From Bacteroides timonensis (lineage in GTDB: Bacteria; Bacteroidota; Bacteroidia; Bacteroidales; Bacteroidaceae): DNA of 58,938 bases. The stretch lies in NCBI RefSeq assembly GCF_000513195.1, contig NZ_CBVI010000092.1:1-58938 (forward strand). The letters are read 5' to 3'. A model generated the notes under the pieces. That model saw nothing but the letters and a program-made list of their open reading frames with translations, was not told where the DNA came from and did no database searches. Below, one piece after another: positions 50,213 to 58,938 of the stretch. Position numbers and translations under genes: made by a program. Positions within the stretch are counted from its first letter, which is position 1, and each line of letters starts with the position of its first letter.

Positions 50213-53200
50213 TTATTTATACTCCGCCCACGATTTAATTGCCAGATCATCCAGCGTCATCGTACAGAAAGCATTGATGAAAGCACTTGCCAGGCGGGCA
50301 TTCGTAATCAGCGGAACATTCAGGTCGATAGCGGCACGACGAATCTTATATCCGTTGCTCAACTCACCCGCAGTGAGGTTCTTCGGAATATTCACCACCA
50401 TGTCAATCTCCTTTTTGTGCAGCATATCCAACGCTTGCGGCTGTTGGTTAGTCTCACTGGGCCAATACACCTGCGTATTCTCCACCCCATTCTCCGTAAG
50501 GAACTTACTGGTACCTCCCGTTGCAAAGAGCTTATACCCTTTTTGCTGAAGCAGACGGGCAGCGGAAAGCATTTCCACCTTCTGTTTCGGTGTACCGGTA
50601 GAAAGCAGGATATTCTTCTTCGGTATGCGGTAACCTACAGAAAGCATAGCCTTCAGCACGGCACAGGACGTATCACTTCCGATACAACCGACCTCACCTG
50701 TAGATGCCATATCCACACCCAACACCGGGTCGGCCTTTTGCAAGCGATTGAAAGAGAACTGGCTGGCCTTGATGCCTACATAATCCAGTTCAAAGAGATT
50801 CTTATTCGGCTTTTCTACCGGAAGCCCTAACATCACCTTCGTAGCCAGTTCGATAAGATTAATCTTCAGCACCTTACTAACGAACGGAAAACTACGGGAT
50901 GCACGCAGGTTACACTCAATCACCTTGATGTCATTCTCACGAGCCAGGTACTGGATATTGAACGGACCGGAGATATTCAATTCGCGTGCAATCTCACGAC
51001 TGATACGCTTAATGCGGCGTACCGTCTCCACATAAAGCTTCTGAGGCGGAAATTGAATCGTAGCATCACCCGAATGTACCCCGGCAAACTCAATATGTTC
51101 AGAGATAGCGTATGCCACAATTTCTCCATTCTGTGCCACCGCATCCATCTCCACTTCCTTGGCATGTTCGATGAACTGACTGACAACCACCGGATGCTTC
51201 TTCGATACATTGGCCGCAAGTTGCAGGAAGCGTTCCAGTTCTTCCTGATTGGAACAAACGTTCATTGCAGCACCCGAAAGCACGTATGACGGACGCACAA
51301 GTACCGGGAAACCCACTTCTTCCACAAACTCGTTGATGTCATCCATGCTCGTAAGCTCGCGCCAGCGAGGCTGGTCTACGCCGATACGGTCCAGCATGGC
51401 AGAGAACTTCTCACGGTCTTCGGCATTGTCAATGCTTTTGGCGGAAGTACCGAGTATAGGTACCTTCTGCGCATCCAGACGCAGGGCAAGGTTATTCGGT
51501 ATCTGACCACCGGTAGAAACAATCACCCCGTGCGGATTTTCCAGTTCAAGGATATCCATTACCCGTTCGAAGGTAAGTTCGTCGAAGTAGAGGCGGTCGC
51601 ACATATCATAGTCCGTAGATACGGTTTCGGGATTATAGTTGATCATAACGCTGCGATACCCCTCTTTACGGATGGTATTCAGTGCCTGTACACCGCACCA
51701 GTCAAACTCTACGGAAGACCCGATACGATACGCACCGGAACCAAGTACAACGATGGATTTACGGTCACCGAGGTAATGAACATCATTAGAGATGCCACTA
51801 TACGTCAGATACAGGTAATTAGTCTGTGCAGGATATTCGGCAGCAAGAGTGTCTATTTGCTTCACTACAGGAACAATGCCGACACTCTTGCGATGATTGC
51901 GCACATAGAGGATACCATCTTCCATATCTCCCTCGTAACCAATGGCGCGGGCTATCTGGAAGTCGGAGAAGCCTTGCACTTTCGCTTTCTTCAGCAGTTC
52001 AAGGGGCAGGTCGATGATTTGTTTGTGGTTCTTGCTCCATTGCTCCAGCTCTTTGCTGGTGTTCATGATGTTCATCAGCTTCTCCAGAAACCACTTATCG
52101 ATCTTCGTCAGTTCGTGCACCTGATCAACGGTATATCCGGCACGGAAAGCTTTGGATATGACGAAGATACGCTTGTCCGTCGGTTCACGGAGCGCTTTAT
52201 CTATATCAGAGATAACAAGTTCCTTATTTTCCACGAAACCATGCATCCCCTGTCCTATCATACGCAGACCTTTCTGAATAGCTTCTTCAAAAGTACGGCC
52301 GATAGCCATCACCTCGCCTACTGACTTCATGCTGGAACCCAGTTCCTTGTCTACACCATGGAACTTACCCAAGTCCCAACGGGGTATTTTGCAGACCACA
52401 TAGTCCAATGCAGGTTCAAAGAAAGCACTTGTGGTTTTTGTTACAGAATTCTTCAGGTCGAATAATCCGTAGCCAAGACCGAGTTTTGCAGCAACGAAAG
52501 CAAGCGGATAACCCGTAGCTTTAGAGGCCAGAGCAGAAGAACGGCTCAAGCGGGCATTTACTTCAATCACTCTATAATCTTCACTTTCAGGATCATAAGC
52601 ATACTGCACATTGCATTCTCCTACAATACCGATGTGGCGAATGATACGGATAGCAAGTTCGCGCAGCTTATGATAATCGGAGTTACTGAGCGTCTGTGAC
52701 GGAGCGATAACAATGGACTCTCCCGTATGGATACCCAGCGGGTCGAAGTTCTCCATGTTGCAGACGGTGATACAGTTGTCAAAGCGGTCGCGCACCACCT
52801 CATACTCCACTTCTTTCCATCCACGCAAGGATTTTTCCACAAGCACCTGCGGGGAGAAGGAGAAAGCTTTCTCAACCAACACATCCAGTTCTTCTTCATT
52901 GTCACAGAAGCCGGAACCCAGTCCGCCAAGCGCGTATGCAGCGCGGACAATCACCGGATAACCCAATTCGGCAGCAGCACGACGGGCATCAATGGCATTT
53001 TCTACGGCTTCGCTTTTAATAGTCTTTACATTGATTTCATTCAGCTTATGAACGAAAATCTCACGGTCTTCCGTATCAATAATGGCTTGTACGGGAGTAC
53101 CGAGAACTTTTACACCATATTTCTCAAAAACTCCGTCTTTGTAGAGGGCAACACCGCAATTCAGTGCCGTTTGTCCGCCAAAGGCAAGCATAACGCCATC

Positions 53201-53446
53201 CGGACGTTCTTTTTCGATGACTTTCTCTACAAAATAAGGAGTGACAGGCAGGAAGTAAATCTGATCGGCAACGCCTTCCGAAGTCTGCACAGTAGCGATA
53301 TTCGGGTTGATAAGAACGGTGTAGATACCTTCTTCTTTCAAGGCTTTGAGTGCCTGGCTGCCGGAGTAGTCGAACTCACCTGCCTCACCGATTTTCAGAG
53401 CACCGGAACCGAGTAGCAGGACTTTCTTTATATTGTTTTCTTTCAT
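50213..53446 (-). CDS. carB: Carbamoyl-phosphate synthase, large subunit
   Basis: ATP-grasp enzyme of 1077 residues making carbamoyl phosphate from bicarbonate, ammonia and two ATP for pyrimidine and arginine synthesis. The two homologous synthetase halves are clear: KVLLLGSGALKIGEAGEFDY near residue 8 and SIVVLGSGAYRIGSSVEFDW near 560. ATP-grasp segments VIEVNARLSRSSALASKATG and VIECNLRASRSFPFVSKVLK are intact. A C-terminal MGS-like allosteric domain (about 935-1077) ends in AIKSWAEYK. It follows carA by 38 bases. Confidence 0.97.
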   Translation of the reverse strand: MKENNIKKVLLLGSGALKIGEAGEFDYSGSQALKALKEEGIYTVLINPNIATVQTSEGVADQIYFLPVTPYFVEKVIEKERPDGVMLAFGGQTALNCGVALYKDGVFEKYGVKVLGTPVQAIIDTEDREIFVHKLNEINVKTIKSEAVENAIDARRAAAELGYPVIVRAAYALGGLGSGFCDNEEELDVLVEKAFSFSPQVLVEKSLRGWKEVEYEVVRDRFDNCITVCNMENFDPLGIHTGESIVIAPSQTLSNSDYHKLRELAIRIIRHIGIVGECNVQYAYDPESEDYRVIEVNARLSRSSALASKATGYPLAFVAAKLGLGYGLFDLKNSVTKTTSAFFEPALDYVVCKIPRWDLGKFHGVDKELGSSMKSVGEVMAIGRTFEEAIQKGLRMIGQGMHGFVENKELVISDIDKALREPTDKRIFVISKAFRAGYTVDQVHELTKIDKWFLEKLMNIMNTSKELEQWSKNHKQIIDLPLELLKKAKVQGFSDFQIARAIGYEGDMEDGILYVRNHRKSVGIVPVVKQIDTLAAEYPAQTNYLYLTYSGISNDVHYLGDRKSIVVLGSGAYRIGSSVEFDWCGVQALNTIRKEGYRSVMINYNPETVSTDYDMCDRLYFDELTFERVMDILELENPHGVIVSTGGQIPNNLALRLDAQKVPILGTSAKSIDNAEDREKFSAMLDRIGVDQPRWRELTSMDDINEFVEEVGFPVLVRPSYVLSGAAMNVCSNQEELERFLQLAANVSKKHPVVVSQFIEHAKEVEMDAVAQNGEIVAYAISEHIEFAGVHSGDATIQFPPQKLYVETVRRIKRISREIARELNISGPFNIQYLARENDIKVIECNLRASRSFPFVSKVLKINLIELATKVMLGLPVEKPNKNLFELDYVGIKASQFSFNRLQKADPVLGVDMASTGEVGCIGSDTSCAVLKAMLSVGYRIPKKNILLSTGTPKQKVEMLSAARLLQQKGYKLFATGGTSKFLTENGVENTQVYWPSETNQQPQALDMLHKKEIDMVVNIPKNLTAGELSNGYKIRRAAIDLNVPLITNARLASAFINAFCTMTLDDLAIKSWAEYK

Positions 53447-53484
53447 TGTATTTATTCTTTAATAAATTCTCAAGTCTATTGTTT

Positions 53485-54627
53485 TTATAATAGCTTCACG
53501 AACTCATCAAACAAAAAACCCGTATCCGTCGGTCCGCTGGCAGCTTCCGGATGGAATTGTGCAGAGAACCAGGGATTCCGTTTATGTTTAATGCCCTCAT
53601 TAGACCCGTCGTTCATATTGATGAACAGTGGTTCCCAATCTTCCGTCAGCGTAGTGTTGTCCACTGCATAACCATGATTCTGCGAAGTGATGAAGCAACG
53701 CTCCGTGCCCACCATACGCACCGGCTGGTTGTGACTGCGATGACCATATTTCAACTTGTATATCTTTGCTCCTCCTGCCTTGCTCAGCAACTGATTTCCC
53801 ATGCAGATACCGAAGATAGGTAGTTTTTCATTCTTCATTGCCCGGCGGATATTCTGCACCGCAGCATCACAGGTATCCGGATCACCCGGGCCGTTACTGA
53901 TAAAAAGTCCGTCGAACTCCAGTTCATTATAATCATAATCCCAAGGCACACGGATGACTTCCACATCACGCTTCAGCAGACAGCGGATGATGTTGGTCTT
54001 CACTCCACAATCCACAAGCACCACTTTTTTCAATGAAGAATGAGGAATGAAGAATGAAGAATTAGCTGCGCTGCGGGTAGCGTTGCCATCGGGGAAGTAG
54101 TGAATAATCTCCTTGCAGCTTACTTTGTCTACATAGTTTACGCCTTCGTAAACAGCGGATAGTGCAGGCAATTCTTCATTCTTAATTCTTAATTCTTCAT
54201 TAAATACGATGCGCCCCATCATCACGCCATGTTCGCGGAGCACCTTTGTCAACTCACGCGTATCGATACCTGTGATACCCGGCACCTGTTCGCGCTTCAG
54301 CCAACCAGCAAGGCTTTCCACAGCGTTCCAATGGCTAAAGTCCTCACTATAATCACTCACAATGATGGCTTCCGCATGGATACGTTCACTTTCCATAAAG
54401 GTAGCCAGTCCATTCGGTTCGATAGTGAAAGGCGGCACACCATAATTGCCCACCAACGGATAAGTGAGCGTCATCAACTGTCCGGCATACGAGGGGTCAG
54501 TCAAGCTCTCAGGATACCCCGTCATAGCTGTGTTGAAAACCACCTCTCCCGCTACCGGCTTTTCGTAGCCAAACGACTTGCCGTGGAAGCGGCTCCCGTC
54601 GTCGAGGATAAGAGTTACATTTCTCAT
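53485..54627 (-). CDS. carA: Carbamoyl-phosphate synthase, small (glutaminase) subunit
   Basis: Glutamine amidotransferase of 380 residues that feeds ammonia to CarB. The N-terminal domain starts LILDDGSRFHGKSFGYEKPV. The class I triad region is present as FGICMGNQLL (Cys nucleophile) and QFHPEAASGP (His, Glu). Compared with the usual length near 358, there are extra residues at 143-153 (NEELRIKNEEL) and 187-199 (AANSSFFIPHSSL). These translate a spacer-type repeat that lies in the linker between the two domains. The reading frame is kept, so the enzyme is probably active. Confidence 0.95.
   Translation of the reverse strand: MRNVTLILDDGSRFHGKSFGYEKPVAGEVVFNTAMTGYPESLTDPSYAGQLMTLTYPLVGNYGVPPFTIEPNGLATFMESERIHAEAIIVSDYSEDFSHWNAVESLAGWLKREQVPGITGIDTRELTKVLREHGVMMGRIVFNEELRIKNEELPALSAVYEGVNYVDKVSCKEIIHYFPDGNATRSAANSSFFIPHSSLKKVVLVDCGVKTNIIRCLLKRDVEVIRVPWDYDYNELEFDGLFISNGPGDPDTCDAAVQNIRRAMKNEKLPIFGICMGNQLLSKAGGAKIYKLKYGHRSHNQPVRMVGTERCFITSQNHGYAVDNTTLTEDWEPLFINMNDGSNEGIKHKRNPWFSAQFHPEAASGPTDTGFLFDEFVKLL
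54031..54201. repeat. Inverted GAATGAAGAATT repeats inside carA
   Basis: 54031-54066 is a run of GAATGAAGAAT-like units and 54169-54201 a run of AATTCTTCATTC/TTAATTC units in the opposite sense. A 12-base core is perfectly complementary. Both blocks are in frame within carA. Confidence 0.9.
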
Positions 54628-54743
54628 CTATATATTTACGATTTAACTATTTACTATTTACGATTGAGATTACTTCTTCTTGGCGATAACGTTCTACAAT
54701 GACATTCTTCAATCGTAAATCGTACATCGTCAAATCGTACATC
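54628..54743. repeat. Spacer of carA and purF made of TTTACGATTTACTATT-like repeats
   Basis: The 116-base gap has TATTTACGATT copies on its carA side and the inverse AATCGTAAATCGTACATC on its purF side, able to form an imperfect stem. The 53-base gap between purF and glmS (56628-56680) holds ATTTACTATTTGACGATTTAC of the same kind. No promoter is evident, so the genes are probably co-transcribed. Confidence 0.8.
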
Positions 54744-56627
54744 TCAAAATTGATATACTTGTTCTATATAGTCAATAAAGGCATTATTCAGCATCTTCAC
54801 CCCGCCCGGCGTAGGATAATCACCGCTGAAATACCAGTCTCCCCGATGATTGGGACAAGCCTCATGCAGCCCCTCCAACGGTTGGTATACGATTTCCACC
54901 TTCGCCTTTGTTCCGGCAGGTGTCAGCAGTTCCACCATCTTGGCGGAGATTTCCTCGTCGGTGAAAGGTGCGTAGATATCCTTCACATAGTTCACCATTT
55001 GCTCCTTCGGCAGTCCTACCTGGTCTTTCGATTTACGGTAGGCAGCGGCGATCACATCTTTCATATCCCGGTCTTTCAGTAACTCAATGGCAGCCTTGAA
55101 AGCGATGAATTCACTCATCTTTGCCATATCGATGCCGTAATAGTCGGGATAACGCACCTGCGGGGAAGAAGAAACAATCACAATCTTCTTGGGGCCCAGA
55201 CGGTCGAGAATACCGATGATACTCTGTTTCAGAGTGGTTCCACGCACAATGGAGTCATCGATGATGACGAGATTGTCCACACCCGGCACAAGACTGCCAT
55301 AGGTGATATCATACACGTGCGCAGCCAAGTCATTACGGCTGTTTCCTTCTGCAATAAACGTGCGCAGTTTGATGTCCTTGATGGCTACCTTCTCACTACG
55401 GATACGGTGGGAAAGTATCCGTTCCAGCTCCTCCAGATTGGGGCTATGTCCCAGGGAAGCGATCTGTTGCACTTTCTCTTCATTCAGATAATCATCCAGT
55501 CCCTGCAACATGCCGTAGAAAGCAACTTCCGCTGTATTCGGGATAAAGGAAAACACGGTATGGTCAAGATCTTTATTAATGGCTTTCAAGATGTTAGGTA
55601 TCAGTTTCTCACCCAATAGTTTACGTTCCCTGTAAATATCCACGTCACTGCCCCGTGAGAAATAAATACGTTCGAAAGAACAGGGTTTCACCTCACGCGC
55701 TTTATTAATCTGGGTGGTACGCAGCTTGCCCGCCTTGTTAATCAGCAAGGCTTGTCCGGGCATCAATTCCTTAATGCTGGCTGCCGGCACATTGAAAGCG
55801 GTCTGTATCACAGGACGTTCGCTGGCAAGCACTGCCACTTCATCATCCTGATACCAGAATGCGGGGCGGATTCCCCACGGGTCGCGCACGGCAAACGATT
55901 CACCACTTCCCGTCAGTCCGCATATCACATAGCCTCCGTCCCACTCCTTGCTCGAAGTGCGCAACACATTGGCCAAGTCAATATGATCTTCTATATAGTG
56001 AGTCACGCCCATGCCTGTCAATCCTTCCGCTTCGGCAAGATTGAAGAGGCGCTCCACTTCACGGTCCAGTCGATGCCCCACTTGCTCCAACATGATGTAC
56101 GTATCGGCATACTTCCGCGGATGCTGGCCGATGGCAGTGATACGCGCAAAAATCTCATCCACGTTCGTCATGTTGAAATTGCCGCAAAGAGCGAGGTTCT
56201 TAGCCCGCCAGTTGTTACGCCTCAGAAAAGGGTGAACATAGGAAATACCGCTCTTTCCGGTAGTGGAATAGCGCAAGTGCCCCATGTAAGCCTCGCCCAC
56301 AAAAGGGAGGTATTTCTTTGCGTAATCCGCATCATGAAGCTGCTCTTTTGTCAGATCCTTAAAGTTGCCCTGCACCGTACCGAATATCTCGGTAATGGCG
56401 CCCGAACCGAGTGCACGCTCACGGAACATATACTCCTCACCGGGATTTGCTTCCAGCTTTACGCAAGCCAGACCGGCGCCCTCTTGTCCGCGGTTGTGCT
56501 GCTTCTCCATCAGAAGATAGAGTTTGTTCAAACCGTACATCCATGTACCGTACTTCTGTTCATAGTATTCCAGAGGTTTCAGCAGGCGTATCATGGCAAC
56601 GCCGCATTCATGCTTCAGTTCTTCCAT
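54744..56627 (-). CDS. Amidophosphoribosyltransferase-like enzyme (PurF family)
   Basis: Protein of 627 residues with an N-terminal class II glutamine amidotransferase domain and a C-terminal phosphoribosyltransferase domain. The catalytic Cys is residue 8 in MEELKHECGVAMIRLL, so a short propeptide would be removed. EKQHNRGQEGAGLAC and GHLRYSTTGKS are the amidotransferase motifs. VIIDDSIVRGTTLKQSIIGI is the PRPP-binding loop. It would make phosphoribosylamine, the first purine intermediate. It is over 100 residues longer than E. coli PurF, with insertions in the amidotransferase half; Bacteroides often carries such a long form beside a standard one. Hence the gene symbol is left open. Confidence 0.87.
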   Translation of the reverse strand: MEELKHECGVAMIRLLKPLEYYEQKYGTWMYGLNKLYLLMEKQHNRGQEGAGLACVKLEANPGEEYMFRERALGSGAITEIFGTVQGNFKDLTKEQLHDADYAKKYLPFVGEAYMGHLRYSTTGKSGISYVHPFLRRNNWRAKNLALCGNFNMTNVDEIFARITAIGQHPRKYADTYIMLEQVGHRLDREVERLFNLAEAEGLTGMGVTHYIEDHIDLANVLRTSSKEWDGGYVICGLTGSGESFAVRDPWGIRPAFWYQDDEVAVLASERPVIQTAFNVPAASIKELMPGQALLINKAGKLRTTQINKAREVKPCSFERIYFSRGSDVDIYRERKLLGEKLIPNILKAINKDLDHTVFSFIPNTAEVAFYGMLQGLDDYLNEEKVQQIASLGHSPNLEELERILSHRIRSEKVAIKDIKLRTFIAEGNSRNDLAAHVYDITYGSLVPGVDNLVIIDDSIVRGTTLKQSIIGILDRLGPKKIVIVSSSPQVRYPDYYGIDMAKMSEFIAFKAAIELLKDRDMKDVIAAAYRKSKDQVGLPKEQMVNYVKDIYAPFTDEEISAKMVELLTPAGTKAKVEIVYQPLEGLHEACPNHRGDWYFSGDYPTPGGVKMLNNAFIDYIEQVYQF

Positions 56628-56680
56628 CGATTTATTTACTATTTGACGATTTACTATTTACTATTTGATAGATATGTTGT

Positions 56681-58525
56681 TCACTCTACCGTGACGCTCT
56701 TCGCCAAGTTTCTCGGCTGATCCACATCCATCCCCTTGCATACTGCGATATGATACGCCAACAACTGCAACGGTACCGTAGTAACCAACGGGTCAAGGCA
56801 CTCTATTGTTTCCGGCAACTCGATGCAAGTATCGGCAATCTTGCTGATAACCGTATCCCCTTTTGTCACCAGGGCAATCACTTTTCCCTTACGCGCCTTG
56901 ATTTCCTGTATATTGCTCAGTACTTTCTCATAAAGTCCGTTCTGGGTGGCAATCACTACTACCGGCATTTCGGCATCTACCAATGCGATAGGCCCGTGCT
57001 TCATTTCAGCAGCCGGATAACCCTCGGCATGGATGTAAGAGATTTCTTTCAGTTTCAACGCGCCTTCCAAGGCTACAGGGTACGAATATCCGCGTCCCAG
57101 ATAGATAAAGTTATGCGCATACGTGAAGATCTTGGAAAGCTCCGCAATGCTACCGTTCAGTTTCAACACTTCTTTCATCTTATCAGGAATATGGTTCAGT
57201 TCCTGCACGATGGCAAGGAATTGCCCCTCATCTATCGTATTCTTTTCCTTGGCAAGCGTCAGCGCCAGCATAGTGAGCACTGTCACCTGTCCCGTAAACG
57301 CTTTGGTAGAAGCCACTCCGATTTCGGGGCCTACGTGGATATAAGAACCCGTATGCGTAGCCCTCGGAATAGACGAGCCAATCGCATTACAGATGCCATA
57401 GATAAATGCCCCACGGCTCCGCGCCAGTTCCACAGCTGCCAGTGTATCCGCCGTCTCGCCACTTTGCGAAATCGCAATCACTACATCCTTGCTGTCTATC
57501 ACCGGATCGCGGTAACGGAATTCCGAGGCATACTCCACTTCCACCGGAATGCGGCAAAGGCTTTCTATCAGATGCTTCCCGATGAGCGCCGCATGCCAGG
57601 AAGTACCGCATGCCACGATGATGAAACGTTTGGCTGCCAACAGGCGGTCTTTGTTATCAATCACTGCGGAAAGCACCACATTCGTGCTTTCTACATTGAT
57701 ACGTCCGCGCATACAGTCGTGAATGCAATCGGGCTGCTCAAAGATCTCTTTCAACATGAAGTGCGGATACCCCCCCTTTTCCAACTGTCCCAGGTTCAGC
57801 GCCACCGTCTTTACTTCGTGCGGACATTCCACATTCTTCAGGTTCACCACCTTCAATTTCTCTCCGCGGCGGATGACGGCAATCTCTTCATCCTCCAAAT
57901 ATACTACTTTATCTGTATATTCCACAATCGGCGTAGCATCCGAAGCCAGAAAAAACTCATCTTCACCGATACCTACCACCAACGGGCTACTCTTGCGGGC
58001 CGCTATAATTTCATCCGGATTGTCCTTATCCAGCACGGCAATGGCGTATGCGCCGATTACTTCACGCAACGCTAATTGCACAGCAGTCAGCAGATCTGTT
58101 TTTTTAGATTTCTGGATGAATTCTATCAGTTGCACCAGTACTTCGGTGTCCGTACTGCTTTTGAATGAATAGCCTTTAGCCTGGAGTTTTTCTTTGAGAA
58201 CGGCGTAGTTTTCGATGATGCCGTTATGAATGAGGGCGAGATGTTCGGAAGAGGAATAATGAGGATGGGCGTTAGCGGAGCAAGGTTCCCCGTGCGTAGC
58301 CCAACGGGTATGGGCAATTCCGATGTTACCGGAAATATCTTTTTGAGTAACGAAAGTTTCCAGTTCCGAAACCTTACCTTTCGTTTTGTACACATTCAAC
58401 TGTCGGTTATCACTGATTAATGCTACCCCTGCACTATCATATCCGCGATACTCTAATCGCTTCAATCCTTTGATAAGAATGGGGTAGGCTTTCTTTTGAC
58501 CAATATAGCCTACTATTCCACACAT
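56681..58525 (-). CDS. glmS: Glutamine-fructose-6-phosphate aminotransferase (isomerizing)
   Basis: Enzyme of 614 residues making glucosamine-6-phosphate for cell-wall synthesis. The start at 58525 is set by MCGIVGYIGQKK, where Cys2 becomes the N-terminal nucleophile; the longer frame to 58576 would bury it. HTRWATHGEPCSANAHPH completes the glutaminase domain. Two SIS sugar-isomerase domains (about 285-420 and 460-600) follow, with CGTSWHAALIGKHLIE and SQSGETADTLAA. The C-terminus LAKSVTVE is standard. It is the first gene of glmS-purF-carA-carB. Confidence 0.97.
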   Translation of the reverse strand: MCGIVGYIGQKKAYPILIKGLKRLEYRGYDSAGVALISDNRQLNVYKTKGKVSELETFVTQKDISGNIGIAHTRWATHGEPCSANAHPHYSSSEHLALIHNGIIENYAVLKEKLQAKGYSFKSSTDTEVLVQLIEFIQKSKKTDLLTAVQLALREVIGAYAIAVLDKDNPDEIIAARKSSPLVVGIGEDEFFLASDATPIVEYTDKVVYLEDEEIAVIRRGEKLKVVNLKNVECPHEVKTVALNLGQLEKGGYPHFMLKEIFEQPDCIHDCMRGRINVESTNVVLSAVIDNKDRLLAAKRFIIVACGTSWHAALIGKHLIESLCRIPVEVEYASEFRYRDPVIDSKDVVIAISQSGETADTLAAVELARSRGAFIYGICNAIGSSIPRATHTGSYIHVGPEIGVASTKAFTGQVTVLTMLALTLAKEKNTIDEGQFLAIVQELNHIPDKMKEVLKLNGSIAELSKIFTYAHNFIYLGRGYSYPVALEGALKLKEISYIHAEGYPAAEMKHGPIALVDAEMPVVVIATQNGLYEKVLSNIQEIKARKGKVIALVTKGDTVISKIADTCIELPETIECLDPLVTTVPLQLLAYHIAVCKGMDVDQPRNLAKSVTVE

Positions 58526-58551
58526 ACTAATTAATATTTGGTTTTGCGCTG

Positions 58552-58559
58552 CAAAGATA
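58552..58559 (-). promoter_or_regulatory. -7 box of glmS
   Basis: TATCTTTG on the minus strand, 27 bases before the ATG. No good -33 at the usual distance. There is no sign of a glmS ribozyme in this leader. Confidence 0.55.
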
Positions 58560-58782
58560 TAAAAACCCAAGAACATAAAGTTAATGTTTTGCCTATTTAT
58601 TTATCAAAAGAATAGAAAAAAGTTGTTTTTACATCAAAACGTTAAAGAAATCAAACTTATTAAATCAAAAGGCGTAAATTAACAAAATCAAAGCAAGCAG
58701 TAGAATTTTAGTTTTATATTGAAAGAATATCTCCTTTTTTGATTGTAATCTGACAAGAAAGGGAACTGCTTTAAATGCCTCC

Positions 58783-58814
58783 ATATTGCCAAATTGCCAT
58801 ATTGCCACATTGCC
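58783..58814. repeat. Four tandem 8-bp units (nnATTGCC)
   Basis: ATATTGCC, AAATTGCC, ATATTGCC and ACATTGCC follow one another without a gap. The rest of 58560-58938 is AT-rich and I see no gene or RNA in it. Confidence 0.85.
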
Positions 58815-58938
58815 AAATTCATAAGGCTTGGCAACGGATTCATAGTTAAAAGAAATAATTTCTTTATTATCAAGCTAAGTGATAAATAAGAAAGACCTGT
58901 TGATGGAATTGATTTTTCTTCTTTGACGGGGTATGAGC

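Noticed and set aside
56750..58075. A 441-codon plus-strand ORF opposite glmS, and a similar 335-codon one opposite fucK (45048-46055)
   Set aside because: Antisense shadows; His/Arg/Gln-rich translations without any motif, while the other strand encodes complete enzymes.
58526..58560. glmS ribozyme or glucosamine riboswitch in front of glmS
   Set aside because: The leader is under 30 bases from the -7 box to the ATG and shows no ribozyme core.
58688..58873. Minus-strand ORF of 61 codons upstream of glmS
   Set aside because: Its central part is the translation of the 8-bp tandem repeat; no family resemblance or ribosome site.

Overview
The window comes from a Bacteroides-type gut bacterium (Bacteroidales). 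The evidence is a SusC/SusD polysaccharide-utilization locus, lipoproteins with Bacteroidetes surface-export signals, promoters of the -33 TTTG / -7 TAnnTTTG type, a fucRIAK-P fucose operon of the Bacteroides kind, and a glmS-purF-carA-carB cluster. Species cannot be fixed from the sequence alone.

Layout. 1-5.2 kb: 3' part of a K+/H+ antiporter, an acyl-CoA-synthetase-like enzyme, a DUF169 gene bracketed by two identical copies of a small-RNA unit with its own promoter and terminator, and a DUF4919-like pseudogene. 5.2-20.1 kb: a minus-strand locus predicted to use dextran or related alpha-glucans. It encodes a SusR-like membrane regulator, SusC, SusD, a SusE-like binding lipoprotein, a GH66 endo-dextranase lipoprotein, and GH31 and GH97 alpha-glucosidases. 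Surface proteins would bind and cut the glucan, SusC/D would import oligosaccharides, and the GH31/GH97 enzymes would release glucose. 20.4-21.0 kb: a hexapeptide acetyltransferase.

21.1-27.9 kb is an AT-rich accessory island that starts in a broken AraC gene. It contains gene remnants, an Rhs protein with a C-terminal ADP-ribosyltransferase (ART-HYD1-like) toxin, a small ORF, and a TARG1/DarG-like macrodomain protein in one tight operon. It also holds a further immunity-like gene and a frameshifted GxxExxY gene. The Rhs-ART/macrodomain module is the most interesting system here: a toxin that would attach ADP-ribose next to an enzyme fold that removes it.

27.9-42.6 kb: an AlaX-like tRNA editing protein, a GH43 enzyme, an Hsp20 gene behind a sigma-54-like promoter with a switch-like leader, and an acyltransferase. 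These are followed by a complete ABC-type efflux operon (TolC, HlyD-like, double ATPase, two permeases) divergent from an AraC regulator, and a large hybrid sensor kinase. 42.7-49.5 kb: fucose catabolism (fucR, fucI, fucA, fucK, mutarotase, fucP) with a shared putative FucR operator before fucR and fucI. 49.6-50.2 kb: a toxin-antitoxin pair whose toxin carries an early amber codon. 50.2-58.5 kb: carB, carA, purF-like and glmS, all glutamine-nitrogen enzymes, with short repeats that have entered the spacers and the carA coding sequence itself.

No rRNA, tRNA, CRISPR array or intact insertion sequence was recognised. Assignments rest on reading motifs and gene order by eye; no database search was run.
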